Shown here piece after piece: positions 12,301-24,143 of a stretch of DNA of 64,000 nt; position 1 is the stretch's first letter, and each line of letters begins with the position of its first letter. The DNA lies in the NCBI GenBank assembly GCA_038501195.1, contig JBBPUQ010000008.1:2242501-2306500 (forward strand), read 5' to 3'. The stretch is from Nemania diffusa. Its lineage: Eukaryota; Ascomycota; Sordariomycetes; Xylariales; Xylariaceae. The notes below the pieces were generated by a model. The model was given only the letters and a program-made list of their open reading frames with translations. It ran no database searches and was not told the DNA's origin. A program made the position numbers and the translations under genes.

Positions 12301-13216
12301 GGGCCTTTCTGCTACTCTTTCTCTTACCACATGCGGTGTGCAGGTAGGTAGCAATAAGCTTCGGATTCCTCGGCGATGGTTGCGGACCGGGGTATGAGAA
12401 ATGACACCGGTTTTAGTCTAGTTAGTTCGAGACTCAATTAGAATGCAGACAGGAATGGGGTCGGAAAGGCACGCCAATGCACACTCTATATAGTCCTGAC
12501 GTTTAAACTAATGTAATAACATAATCTAGAGGAATTGAACTTGATGAGACATGAAGAAAAAAAAAGGTATCTCTTTTCAGTATATCTCCTCACATTATTA
12601 ATATCGGGCTTTCTATGATCTCGGTACTCGTCATATTTGGAATAGCTCAAGGGTCTGAGACAGACAAAAAGTACCTTGTTCTTTGCCTTGCCTGCCAGAG
12701 TGGAGAAGGTTGACGTCAACGGTCCTGTAGGCGACTAAACCGTGCTCATCAGGCTCATCTGACACCCCGTAATTCTCAGTCTCTCCAGTCCTACTGGGCG
12801 ACCAGATCCCAGAAGCCATATCTATTACGCTTTCGGCCCTATTATGGCGGCGATCAGGTATGGATTGGAGCGAGAACATGCGACGAACTGGAGAGGAATG
12901 CCAGGGCGCCCCATGCTCCCCCATGCTCCCCGTGCTTCCCGCCTCGCCCCCAAGTATTAGTGTTGGTCTGTATTAAGTAGCATGCTCTCACCGGCCGGCA
13001 AGGTTCGATCTCGAGATAAAAAAGCAGCCTTCCCCGTCAATGGTGATTCATTATTGATCTGCACCCACGTGGAATTGCATCTCAACGCTGTCTCTCAACG
13101 TGCCCATCTCCAATTGCCATGCGGGAAACAACCAATACCAAGTCGAACACCCTTCAGCTATAAATAATCAATCATCCACGCTTACATAACACAATCAATA
13201 TTATTGCTCCCCCAAC
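9314..13216. other. 3.9-kb gene desert and transporter promoter
   Basis: No ORF here is convincing on either strand and no RNA gene is recognised. Composition is moderately AT-rich, with many TAGCTA/GTACC-type short motifs. The last 250 bp before 13217 hold CCAAT boxes and a TATA element for the hexose transporter, annotated separately. Confidence 0.5.
13110..13165 (+). promoter_or_regulatory. CCAAT boxes and TATA element of the hexose transporter
   Basis: CCAAT occurs at 13110-13114 and 13132-13136, and TATAAAT at 13159-13165. The TATA element ends 51 bp before the transporter ATG, a plausible core-promoter spacing for a fungal gene. Function is inferred from motif and position only. Confidence 0.5.
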
Positions 13217-15121
13217 ATGCTTGGGTTTAGCAATCGCGTCACCTTTGACGATGTCCGTCAGACTCGGACGGAGAAGGAGAGCGGCCTCGACTATTCCCCC
13301 CTACCTCGTGTATCGAGAAGGACCTTTGCTATGGGTCTCCTTGTATCGATGGGAGGCCTGATCTTCGGGTACGTATTTTCTTCATGCCGGGCGCTCCCTA
13401 CCTAAGGTTGAGCTGCAACATGGCCGAGTCTGCCACGATGCCACGGATGTTCGCTGACAAATACTAGCTACGATACTGGACAAATCTCGGGCTTTCTTGA
13501 ACTACCTGACTTCCAACGGCGATTTGGTGAAGAGCAGGCTGATGGGTCGTACTCCTTTAGCCCTGTACGTTCGGGAGTTATCGTAGGCCTGCTCTCCATC
13601 GGCACGTTAGTTGGCGCCCTAATCGCAGCACCAATTGCGGATAGGATCGGTCGTCGCCTATCTGTAAGCTTTTGGTGTGTTGTGGTGTCCATCGGCTTCG
13701 TTATCCAGATTGCTTCCGTCAGTGCCTACGCACAAATCGTGGTCGGACGACTCGTCGCCGGGTTCGGGGTCGGTGCATTGAGTTTGCTCGTCCCCATGTA
13801 TCAGGCAGAGACAGCTCCGCCCTGGGTTCGCGGCGCTCTCGTTTGCGCTTACCAATTGTTCATCACTCTTGGGATTTTCTTAGCCGCCGTGTTCAACCTC
13901 GGCACATACGATCATCAGAAGAATAGCTCTGCGTCTTGGCGTATTGTGATCGGAGTTGGTTGGGTATTCACGATCGGCCTGGGACTTGGTATCCTTATCT
14001 TCAGCGAAACACCCCGCTACGCCTACCGACAGGGGCGTGTAGACGAGGCCAAGGAAACACTCATGAGGGTATACGACGCGCCGGCGAACCACTGGGCCAT
14101 CCACGTGCAGATGGAAGAGATCGAGAGCAAGTTCCGCGCCGAATCGCAGGCTAAGACCGGTTTCATCGGTGGCTACGTCGAGATGTTCCGGGCTCCACGC
14201 ATGTTTTACCGTATTTTGCTCGGCGTTGCTCTACAGATGTTCCAACAGCTTACTGGCGCCAACTACTTCTTCTACTATGGCACCACCATCTTCCAGTCAG
14301 TTCAAATTAGTAGTTTTATCACACAGGTTATCTTAAACACTATCAACTTTGGTGTCACCTTTATCGGTCTATATCTAGTCGAGCATTATGGTCGCCGAAG
14401 GTCGCTTATAGTTGGTTCTATTTGGATGTTCATCTGCTTCCTCATTTTCGCCTCCGTAGGGCACTTCCTCCTGGACCTCAAGGATCCATCCAGCACCCCC
14501 ACTGCAGGGATTGTCTTGATTGTGTTCGCCTCCATCTTCGTTCTCGGCTATGCTACGACCTGGGGACCAATGGTTTGGACTTTGATAGTACGTATTTTTT
14601 TACTTGTCCGTCCGTGCTCTTATATTCTCCTAAAGCCCTGAAGGGACGAGCTTGACATGTAGCATGACCAATAATTGCTAACACCCAACTTCTTAAAGGC
14701 GGAGATTTATCCATCGAAATACCGCGCTCGGGCTATGGCGCTAGCTACCGCGAGCAATTGGGTCTGGAACTTTCTGATTGCCTTCTTCACGCCCTTTATC
14801 ACAAATGACATTGACTTCCGATATGGCTACGTGTTTGCGGCCACCAATGTCGTCGGTGGTCTCATTGTCTATTTCTTCTGTATGGAAGGCCAGGGCCGTA
14901 CACTCGAAGAAATCGATACCATGTACGTTCAGAACGTCAGTCCACGGAAGTCCGCGAAGTGGATAGCCCCGCCTCCAGAAGAGATAGCTCGGATCCGCCG
15001 CGAAGCGGGCACTGCCGAGGATATCGAGGGCTCTGCGGGCAATGCTACGACTGGCCCGGCGGAAGAGCTCGGTCAGAAGAACGTTAATGAACCAACGAAT
15101 GAACATACTGAGACTGCGTAA
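13217..15121 (+). CDS. MFS hexose transporter (sugar porter family)
   Basis: Three exons (13217-13368, 13468-14587, 14699-15121; introns 99 and 111 nt) give 564 residues. The first splice rebuilds the helix-1 motif 'GLIFGYDTGQISGF', typical of fungal HXT/RCO-3-type carriers. Further sugar-porter signatures are 'DRIGRRLS', 'VGRLVAGFGVGALSLLVPMY', 'SETPRYAYRQGR', 'QQLTGANYFFYYGTTIF', 'YGRRRSL' and 'GPMVWTLIAEIYPSKYRAR'. Twelve membrane helices with a central cytoplasmic loop are expected. It should import glucose or related monosaccharides at the plasma membrane by proton symport. The C-terminal tail (about 80 residues) is much shorter than in Snf3/Rgt2-type sensors, so transport is more likely than sensing. 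Substrate and affinity cannot be read from sequence. Confidence 0.93.
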
Positions 15122-15942
15122 AATAAGCAAATAGTCGATGCCGTCATATTTAGCTAGAACTATGTATGAATAAATTAGGGGTATTAACCAATATCAACGA
15201 GCAATGTGTATAAGAGACAACAATTTACAAAGTACCTGGATCTTCTACGTAGTGACACAATGCAAGCGATCACGCCATGTAAGGCTTTAGTCCAGTGCGA
15301 TAGGTTTTTGTTGATTTTTGCTGTATATCTTTCCTATATAGTTAGTTGAACTATAATTCTTCAATACTTTTCTCTAGCAGACCTTGGTCTCGAATCTGTT
15401 GGTTTCATACTGTTATTAAGACTCGAGAGCGGGATGTGCATCTACACATCATATTTCAATAAGAAATGTTATATAACATGTCTATCACGCCTCCTTTGCG
15501 ATCCATGTTCATATTCAAATGTGAGGCATCTTGAGCATCGGTGCGACACGATAGCTCCAAACATTACCTAAACTAGGTACCTGTATTAAGCAATTCAAGA
15601 TGGTATACAGTGCGAATCCCACAGAATATAGAAACGATTATAGAATGACGTCTCATCCATATTTCCATAATCGCCATATATCTAAATACTACGATCTAGA
15701 TGCTGGCTTATGTTAAGGATAGGTATGTATATTTTTATTATCACAATAATCATGAAAAACATTGTCTTAGGTTAATTTTCAAGTACCCAGGTGGGGGTGC
15801 TAACCTAGTTTAGGCAGCAGAATATCATTTTCCGCGACGCTTAGGGCTGATTGTCCCTCCTACGGCTCCGTTCAGCTTTAACCAGAGCATCAACACTTAA
15901 CAGTGAAATCTTAGGTATCAGCATAACTTATGAAACAAAACC
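15122..15942. other. Intergenic, no gene seen
   Basis: Contains the transporter 3' end and the promoter of the phosphoesterase. Only short ORFs are present. Confidence 0.5.
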
Positions 15943-16854
15943 ATGTTTGGACAGCACAACTCTGGGCTGGATGTCCTGCTCCACCGACCACGCCCTTCTT
16001 CGTGGCAACTATTTCGGCAAAATCCGAGCATCTTCATGGTGAGAAAGCTGTACTCGTGGCGGCGGCTTGCCAAAGAAACGCGGGATGCCGACGGTGAAGT
16101 GTCTGTTGTCTGTATCTCCGACACGCATAATAATCGATGCGCAATATCATCCGGGGACATCCTCATTCACGCAGGCGACCTCACTCAGTCAGGCTCACTC
16201 GAGGAGCTGCAGGCTACCATCTCATGGCTTCAAACCCAGCCCCATCAATTCAAGATCGTGATCGCCGGCAACCATGACCTGCTGCTCGATCCCAGCAAGG
16301 ATGGCGAGGGTGGCAAGGCTGCCATATCACGGCAGGAGATTGAATGGGGTAGCATACTATACTTGCAAGATGACTCTACGACTGTCTCGCTCAAGGGGCG
16401 TCGAATAAAGATCTATGGGAGCCCCAAATCCCGACGGAATGGCAATTGGGCATTTCAGTACCCAAGAGAGAGCGATGTCTGGAAACATACAATACCCGAC
16501 GACACTGATATACTAGTCACACACGGGCCGCCAAGGGCGCATCTCGATTTAACGACCTTAGGATGTGACCATTTACTGCGAGAACTGTGGCGTGTTCATC
16601 CGGCGCTCCATGTCTTTGGCCATATTCACGAGGGCTACGGACACGAGCGGATACAGTTTGACTCGTTCCAAGCAGCATACGAGCGAGTTATCCTAACAGG
16701 GGGAAGCTTCTGGGGTTTAATAGGGGCATTAAAAGCCTTCGTAATTTCAATATTCGTTCCTCCAGCTTTGGCCACATGCCAGCTCGTTAATCCGGCTCTG
16801 GTAGGTGGATTGCGCGATGATGTGCGACGGAGACCCATCAAAGTCTACATATAA
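15943..16854 (+). CDS. Calcineurin-like metallophosphoesterase (MPPED-like)
   Basis: Single-exon ORF of 303 residues. All the metallophosphoesterase motifs are visible in order: SDTH at 59-62, GDLTQSG at 78-84, GNHD at 109-112, THGPP at 193-197 and GHIHEGYG at 226-233. These supply the two-metal site. The spacing and the GHIHEGYG block match the MPPED1/2-like group found in many fungi, whose animal members are cyclic nucleotide phosphodiesterases of uncertain physiological role. The substrate here is unknown. The N-terminal 50 residues precede the conserved fold and are variable, so the start could instead be Met32 (16036), or an upstream exon may exist. No signal peptide is evident. Confidence 0.88.
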   Translation: MFGQHNSGLDVLLHRPRPSSWQLFRQNPSIFMVRKLYSWRRLAKETRDADGEVSVVCISDTHNNRCAISSGDILIHAGDLTQSGSLEELQATISWLQTQPHQFKIVIAGNHDLLLDPSKDGEGGKAAISRQEIEWGSILYLQDDSTTVSLKGRRIKIYGSPKSRRNGNWAFQYPRESDVWKHTIPDDTDILVTHGPPRAHLDLTTLGCDHLLRELWRVHPALHVFGHIHEGYGHERIQFDSFQAAYERVILTGGSFWGLIGALKAFVISIFVPPALATCQLVNPALVGGLRDDVRRRPIKVYI

Positions 16855-19800
16855 GAGAATTGGCATCTTCTCGCCTATCAACATGACGTATATCCGGTTG
16901 CACCGATTGGTAATTTCCCAATGTTGTACTTGCAATTACCGTAACGTTAGAAAAACAAGACAAAAAGCTCCTAAACTAGAATACTTTTAAGCTTAAAACG
17001 TTCCATGATATATCCTTCTTCGTATCGAGCCGCTCGATGTTCTAAAAGTCAACTCGCTGTGGGGAGGATTTTAGGTGGTGGGCTTAGAAACAATTTCGCG
17101 TCAAACTGTTCCTCCTTGGTAAGTACTTAGACTAGATGGTCTAGGTCGTACATTGGCTAAATAAAGTTGGGATAAAAAATTATATATATATAACAGATCT
17201 TGTCAACATCATACTGCTGCATCTTTTAAAAGAATAGAGGTTGTCAAGGCCGATTTTGCAAGGTTGAGAGCACGGGAACGGATAGCAGCATGCGCATACC
17301 GCTCCTCCTTTCCTCTCTTCGTGTGTAATTGACTATCGACTGCTAGGTTAACGAGGCGATTGAATCTTGACTTGATTATTATATAACGGTACCTAGAGTG
17401 TTGTAGCTCTGTCCCGCGACACTTCATCTAGTGGTGGTCTATGCCTCTCAAATCTAACTAGTTGCAACTACTTTCAACACCAGCCAATAACACAAAGGAC
17501 TCGGAATAAGGAAAACATGAATTGTGATATAGCATTGGAGAGTGAGAGGATAGAAAGAGAGACATTTCAACAAAAGTGTCCTGTGGCCGGTTACACCGAA
17601 TGATACTACGTACGAGTATGGACAGAGGGTCTCCCATTCACTGATGATTTGGGGAAAGGGCTGTTCAGGATATTATGATTTGGAAGAATAGATTACTGGG
17701 TCTGTAAGATATGCCATAATATTACGGGATATCGTAATATATCAACGTGATATAATACAGAATGATGCCGTAATATTCATAAGGAAACCAGAGATTAGAC
17801 CCAATGAACCCTCGCGTAAACCTGCTAACACAGGTTTCAGCTGTTCATGTGTTTATCAACGTTACATACCGCCACACCGTTAGGTATTATCCTGATACTA
17901 CATACCACACCGCTCTGATACCACGCGCAGGAGAAGAAACGCCACTTTTCTCAAGAACAAGGTATGTACACTCGCCACGAACCACCTAGACTGACTCTCA
18001 ACTAAGTAATTACAGAAAGAGAAATGAACAAGAGATGATGATTTACAGTAGTAGTATTGCCTGGTAATACTCTAGGAATTTCGCTACCCAATCAATGATC
18101 GCATCGCTATAGCAGTCTTTAGTGGCTTTATACTAACGATCAACCCTGTAGCTGCTTAGCTGTATTCTGTGCCTGGATTTAGAGGCGCCGACCCCATGCA
18201 CTGTCGATCTTTAAACCCATAAGAGGCAGTGACAAGGAGCTTGATGGGGTACAATGGGGCAATCCCACCCGAATCTAGCGGGAGATCGTCTATGCAGGCG
18301 TTAGGGGCCAGGAAATGAAAACTTTTGAGAACATCGAGATCTGTTGCTCAGGTAGGTATTACGGCATACGTGCCTACAGAGTACCTATGCGTACTTAGGT
18401 TACGACCTGATCCCCGTCGACAGTATGTATGCCAGAGTACCTATGCAGCTGAAATCTGAATATAGCAAAGCGTCTACAGCACACTAAAATGTACCTATGT
18501 AGGCAGTTGGGCAATCGATTTGGTACCTCAGGTACCTATCTAATACCTACCTATCCAAGGTTTAGTCGGTACTTACATTCTGCCACACAAAACTTACCCT
18601 TGTCAGTGCCCGCAAGTTTTTACACGGTGTTGCTACGCTGCTGTAGATTTCTACACTAATGTAGATGCATGCAGGTGGCGTTGCAACAGAAGTTAAACAC
18701 AACGGAACCTCAACCATTTTTTCAAAGAAAATAATATGCGTAAGTGTAAAAAGACCTGCCCTATCATCACAGGAGCAGTACGCATAGGTTATATTAGCTA
18801 GAAAAAGGACATCCTCTACAGTATGCTGTTATAACCGCCCCTACTGATACTACTCGCGCTCCGTCAAATTTCGATTATACTCCAAGCGTTATCAGTCTAT
18901 CTACTATGTACTAGTCTACATGGAAATTCTAGCTGAGAAAACAAGACTAGCACAGAGTAAAAAAAAAAAGGAAATCAAAAGCTAGCATTAACGGGATGAC
19001 TAATACCCATATTACGCATAGAGTGATTTGACATTTATAGTAGAGGCATCTCCAGCTGAACCGGGACGCACCCGTGGGGACGGCTCGATTTCCTTCCCGG
19101 GAAAGTAGGGTTGGGAGGTATTAGTAGTGTAGACTCAGGATACCTACACATACTTCCGAGCGCCATAGCCATCGCTAACTACACTCAATATTCTCCGGAT
19201 AGTCTTGTCTACAGTAGACCTTATTATGCCCTTGTTTAACAGAGAAGCCATTACGTCATTCGCCTTTCATGCTACAGGCCACCTTCTCCCTACTAGTTCG
19301 GAACCAAGCCATTATGGTTAGAGTTCTGATAATTCGAGGCTCCTAACATTTTGTTATATCTCCTGCAAACAGCATAAATGCGAGTAGCTCGTTAACTAAT
19401 TACGGCAAGTCTCTCTATATTGTTCATACAGTTATATGTGTCTATGAAATTACTAGGTATATATTGTTCAAATAGGTTAAACTTTTTGCCCCTCAGAACT
19501 TTGCCCCCTGTAACTATCCTACTAGAATTGGTAATTAATGGAGAAGGATATCTATCACACATACCAATAATGCATGGCCCTTGTCTAGTGTTGAGCTTAT
19601 TTATCTATTGTTCTTAGCTCTCGATGTCGCCATTCCCCTTTGAAATAGTACCCCTTTCATGATATCACAAGAGAATCAATCAAGCAAGATATCACATAGT
19701 AATGCTCAATCAGGTATCAGGTATTTTATAGGCGAGGAGAAGGATTCGAAGTTAACTGCTTAAGGTAGCTGGAAAGCAGTAACCTCTTCCTGCTTGACGT

Positions 19801-20370
19801 TTTAATTACGTAGTATCACTTGACAAGGTGAGGCTTTCGAGGCACACTACCAGTCCATAATACGGCAGTAGAAGATGATTTACCGTAGGACACAGCATAC
19901 CTACAACATTGCGCTACAAATCGGGGGATGACAAATTCGCCGAAAGATCTTAATACGCTTGTAGCTCAGCCGCCCAACCTCTTTGGTAGCCTCAATGGGT
20001 CTATCACTTTTCCTATGACGGGGTGTATATCAATTAACTAGCTATTCCGATGAACACTCAACCAAGGATAAACATCTTCTGGATAAGCTCGGGCATTCAA
20101 CTACAAGCTGAACAATGCTTGGCAGTTACATGGGTGACTGGCGATGATAGGTATTCTTACTATCAGTTACTATGTTGCACAGATAGATTGGTGTATTTCA
20201 AAAAATGCAAAACGAATATATAAACCTTCAGTAACCCCCGATATCATTGCAATTGTTTTTCCTCATCATCACCCACAGTTTCCAAGCATCTCCGGCATCT
20301 TCCAGATCTCTTACGATTCCTCATTCTTGACATCTACTGGTACGGTCTCATACCATCGCCCACAATCAAA
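16855..20370. other. 3.5-kb gene desert and promoter of the surface-protein gene
   Basis: No convincing ORF or RNA gene. It contains several GGTACCT/AGGTACC-type motifs (clustered near 18350-18560) and short AT-rich stretches such as 17175-17190. Confidence 0.5.
20217..20224 (+). promoter_or_regulatory. TATA element (TATATAAA)
   Basis: TATATAAA lies 147 bp before the ATG of the HsbA/UVI-1-like gene, followed by a pyrimidine-rich leader (20255-20370). This is the usual arrangement for a strongly expressed fungal secreted-protein gene. Inferred from position. Confidence 0.45.
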
Positions 20371-21099
20371 ATGCTCTTCTCCAAGATCTTCACTGGAATC
20401 GCCATGGCCACCACGGCCATGGCTGTTGCCACTCCTCAGCAGATCGCCGACAGTATCAAGTCGATCACCGACAAGTCCCAGGCCCTCCAAGCACCCGCTC
20501 AGAGCATCACCATTCTCAATGCTCCCCTGATTATTGTTGGCCAAGGCCCGTTCCCTCAGATCATTGCTGGGTTCACTGATATTGTGAGCACTGCAACCGT
20601 GCTTGTCAATCAGTTGGCTGGGACCCCGCCAATCCAGAAGAGGGACGTAAAGGAGCACGCCAGGGACCTCAGCACCCGAGGTGCGGATGCCGATCTAGTC
20701 TTCAATGCTTTCCGTGATGTAAGTCTACCCCCCTCTCTCTCTTGTTCTGTATTTACGGTTGCCGGCAATTTACTAACCTGGCTTCTTCTAGTTTGTCCGA
20801 GTCCACCAGGCCCTGCTGAACATTCTCATCGGCAAAGCTGGTCTCCTCGAAAAGATTCCTCTCGTTGGAGAGCCCGTTGCTACCGCACTTCGCCAGGTTG
20901 AGAACGTGGTCGACGTGAGTGACCCTTGAGAAATTAAATCTACCATCAGCCAAACTAACGTAAACAATAGACGATTGCTATTACCCTCATCAACCTTGTC
21001 CAGTCCCACGCCACTGACATCACTTCTGCCGCCAACGACCTCGGCAACTCCCTCGATCTTACCATCTCCAAGTACGACTCTATTTCTCTTGGTCTCTAA
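20371..21099 (+). CDS. Secreted HsbA/UVI-1-like cell-surface protein
   Basis: Three exons (20371-20718, 20792-20914, 20971-21099) with introns of 73 and 56 nt, the first with a perfect TACTAAC branch point, give 199 residues. A signal peptide covers about residues 1-20 (ends AVA). The body matches my memory of the HsbA / UVI-1 / cell-wall galactomannoprotein group: 'KSQALQAPAQSI', 'GQGPFPQIIAGFTDIVSTAT', then 'FVRVHQALLNILIGKAGLLEKIPLVG', predicted as an all-helical bundle. Such proteins bind hydrophobic surfaces or sit in the wall. A Lys-Arg pair at about 91-92 (PPIQKRDV) is a possible Kex2 site. No GPI-anchor signal is seen. Confidence 0.8.
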
Positions 21100-24000
21100 G
21101 CACCAGGATTCTGTGAGTATGCTCGCTGAGTAAGATAGTCAGACTGTTGAGTCGTGGGGGGGTTGACGAGTGTGTTTTTCAATTCTTCGTACCTATTTTT
21201 CATACAGACGTGTGAACTCAGATGTAACAGGAGGGAATGTGCAGGTATATAACGATGGGATGATATTGCGTTAGGTCTACGGTCATTACTACATTATAGA
21301 CAGTCTAATGGTAATTGCGATAAGCGCAGGTGAAGACTTAAGAAAATAGCAATTTATTTGCCACCAAACATCATGATCCAGCTTCCAATTCTAGTAAAAT
21401 ACGTGTTGTTCATATTAACGTACTAGGCTCGAATTCTTTTATGGACTGCAACTCGCCCTTCTTCTATCTAGTTCCATATAGAGTGGTAATATTTGTCTAT
21501 GAGCCGTCCCATAGATACAAAATCATAAACTGAAACTATTACATACTATCTAATAGTATCATAAGGCTTTTATATCACAATAGCATCAGCGTGGGCCAGC
21601 CCAGAACAGTCCACTTTATCACTCCTTCTCCAGCAACCTAAGGCCAGTTCCCCCAACTTAGGACAGTATGAAATATTATTTACTGTTGTCAGGGATACAG
21701 CGATTTAGAAAACTTCTTTGTTACAGGGCATATGTCAGTTGTTCATGCTACATTTCATAGTTAGTTGACTCGAGTGACTAATTGTGTTGTCGTTATAATC
21801 ATGGATGTAAGACAATAAGACGAAGCGCTTATACCAAAATAATTGCAGATCAGGTAGGGGATATTAGGATATGCTTGTATGACATGTAGTACAGTTATGT
21901 TGCCATGTGCGTTACCAATATAAATGTTAAAATTATATTATAATTGGTGCGTATAGAAGTAATGTTACAACTCTAGGGTAAGACAAAACTGATGGGATAG
22001 AGTTCTGACATAATACGTGATCAATACGACCTTAGCCCCTTCATGACAGGCAAACCTAAAGAGCTCTAGTTGAGCTCAACTAGAGCTACAAAAAATAAAA
22101 TTACCTAGGTACTCTCTTATTATATCTTAGAAGAAGATTTGAATACCTTTCCCGTGTCGGAATAATTGCCGGTTTCAGATTTCTTTGCTGATTTACAGAA
22201 TATTCAGCACATCTAGTCTGGGGTCCCTTCTACCGTCGAGCATCATGATGTTCAGGCGAAAGTTGAACTTATATCTAGAAGGGGTCTGGTAGCCCATTGA
22301 ACAGTTTTAGGGGTTAATAGATATCATTGTACTTGTACAACTACAATTATTAGGCGCGTTTAAGAGTTCACCTGCTGGCCTTGTGTGACCTCGGCACTTA
22401 AAAATAGTCCTGGTCACTTCAATACCACTGCCGGTATATGTATGACTGCAATATATTAATCCGCTTATCCTCTATTGCGGCATCTCATCCCCGTTTATTT
22501 ACTACGTTTCCTATTCGCTACTAACACTCAGGCCCTGTATCAATCAACCGAATTCATCATATACCAGCCGTATACAGGCTCTACTCTTTACTATCAAGTA
22601 CTCGACTGCTCATCGACCTAGGTGTAGGTGCTAGCTCTTATAGTAGCATCAGGGATTTGCATAAGTCTCTGTGCGAAAGTGTTTATCAAATAAATATCTT
22701 GCTTTTGTTCATGTGTATAGAATATAATATCATCAAGCTTCTTTGATTCCCTGTTAACTCCGGCACGGGCCGGGGCCATCCCGCCTTCACCGTACCTAGG
22801 TACTTAAGTGCAACCCTTCTACGGCAGAGTCTATTCCTTGTAGTCATTGATCTGTATGCATACTACCATATCTCCACTTTACTCCCTAACCTCTACCCAG
22901 CGACGGCAACGCCATAAGCGCCTTAGAACCCGTTACTCCTCACCTCGGTAGCGAAGCCGCAACAGGTCATAGGGAGAAGTGCCGTCGCAAAACGGCACAC
23001 GTCCGCTCCAGTACATCACGACCACCGGTCCGCGGTCAGCGGCCAAGATAAATGCACTGTGATTGCTACGCTCCAGAACGCGCAGAGACAACGCCTCCAC
23101 CACTACGACGAGAGCAAGGGGGGTCGGCAGTTAAATATAGACGAGGTAAGGGGGGGTTGGACGGGTATGCAGGTGATCGGTGGTCAGGAACGACATACCC
23201 GGGGCCGGGGAACAAATAGGAAACCCCAAGCGTTCAACGGTCCCGTTACTACAACGTGCCCCCTATCTGGGTTAGAGACGGGACGGGAGCGGGATCGGGA
23301 TTGCTGTGCGTTAGCATACCTAACCTATAACAACCCCACTGCCGCCGACGCGGAATAAAACCGTCACGCCGCACCAATCAACAAACCCTGGTTCCTCGTT
23401 AACATCCCACACACACATCACAACATATATATATGGGTAGTGTTAGAGAGATTCAAGTCGGAAGCAAAAATACTAGCACAATCTAGGTAACTTAAGAAAT
23501 TTTGCCGCCGTACCCTTTTTTTATTGATTAATTATCCCACTTTGAAAGGTGGAAGGATATTACGTAAGGCCCTACCGATGCAATGCCATTAGATGGTCTC
23601 ATCCTCGCAAATGTCTCTCTCTATCATGCGCCGTGCTTATGCCACATCCCAAACCCTCTAGGGGTATCTATCTCTACCTCTAGTAGCCTCGTATATCATT
23701 CCGCAATGAAATCTTCGACTTTGTAGAACTGTAGACAGGAGAGGAGCCCGATACATCGCATCTGTCGTAATAATCCGGCCAACGCAGGCTTTGTCATCTT
23801 GAGTGAAGAACAATAATCCGTCAACTAGCATATGCCCACCCCACCATGTCTCAACATCGTCAACAACATGACACTCTTATTTCCTCGTGTCGATGGTTCG
23901 ACTCACGCCATGCCGTTTATTTTACCCGGCTTTTCCCTATCCCTAGCCCACGAGAACGCCCGCCTGTTCGAAACAACGCATAGAACAGAAGTTGAGAAGG

Positions 24001-24143
24001 GATTTTGCCGTCAAGACCAAAAATTATCGCGATATTATCAAGTCGTACTGAAACATGGGAAATTGTGTCAAATATACACGCCAAGTGGGCGAAGACAACG
24101 GGCCGCTATACCGAAGATAAGAATGAACCGACAAGTGAGCCGA
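21100..24143. other. 3-kb gene desert
   Basis: No supported gene. A GC-richer patch at 22890-23360 contains a 99-residue ORF (23059-23358) without recognisable domain. It also holds a perfect 26-bp palindrome at 22062-22087 and exact TACCTAGGTA copies at 22102 and 22793. The right part contains the 3' flank of the GDP-mannose pyrophosphorylase gene. Confidence 0.5.
22062..22087. repeat. Perfect 26-bp palindrome
   Basis: The 13-base arm AGCTCTAGTTGAG is followed directly by its exact reverse complement, with no spacer. It lies in non-coding DNA far from any called gene. Confidence 0.9.
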
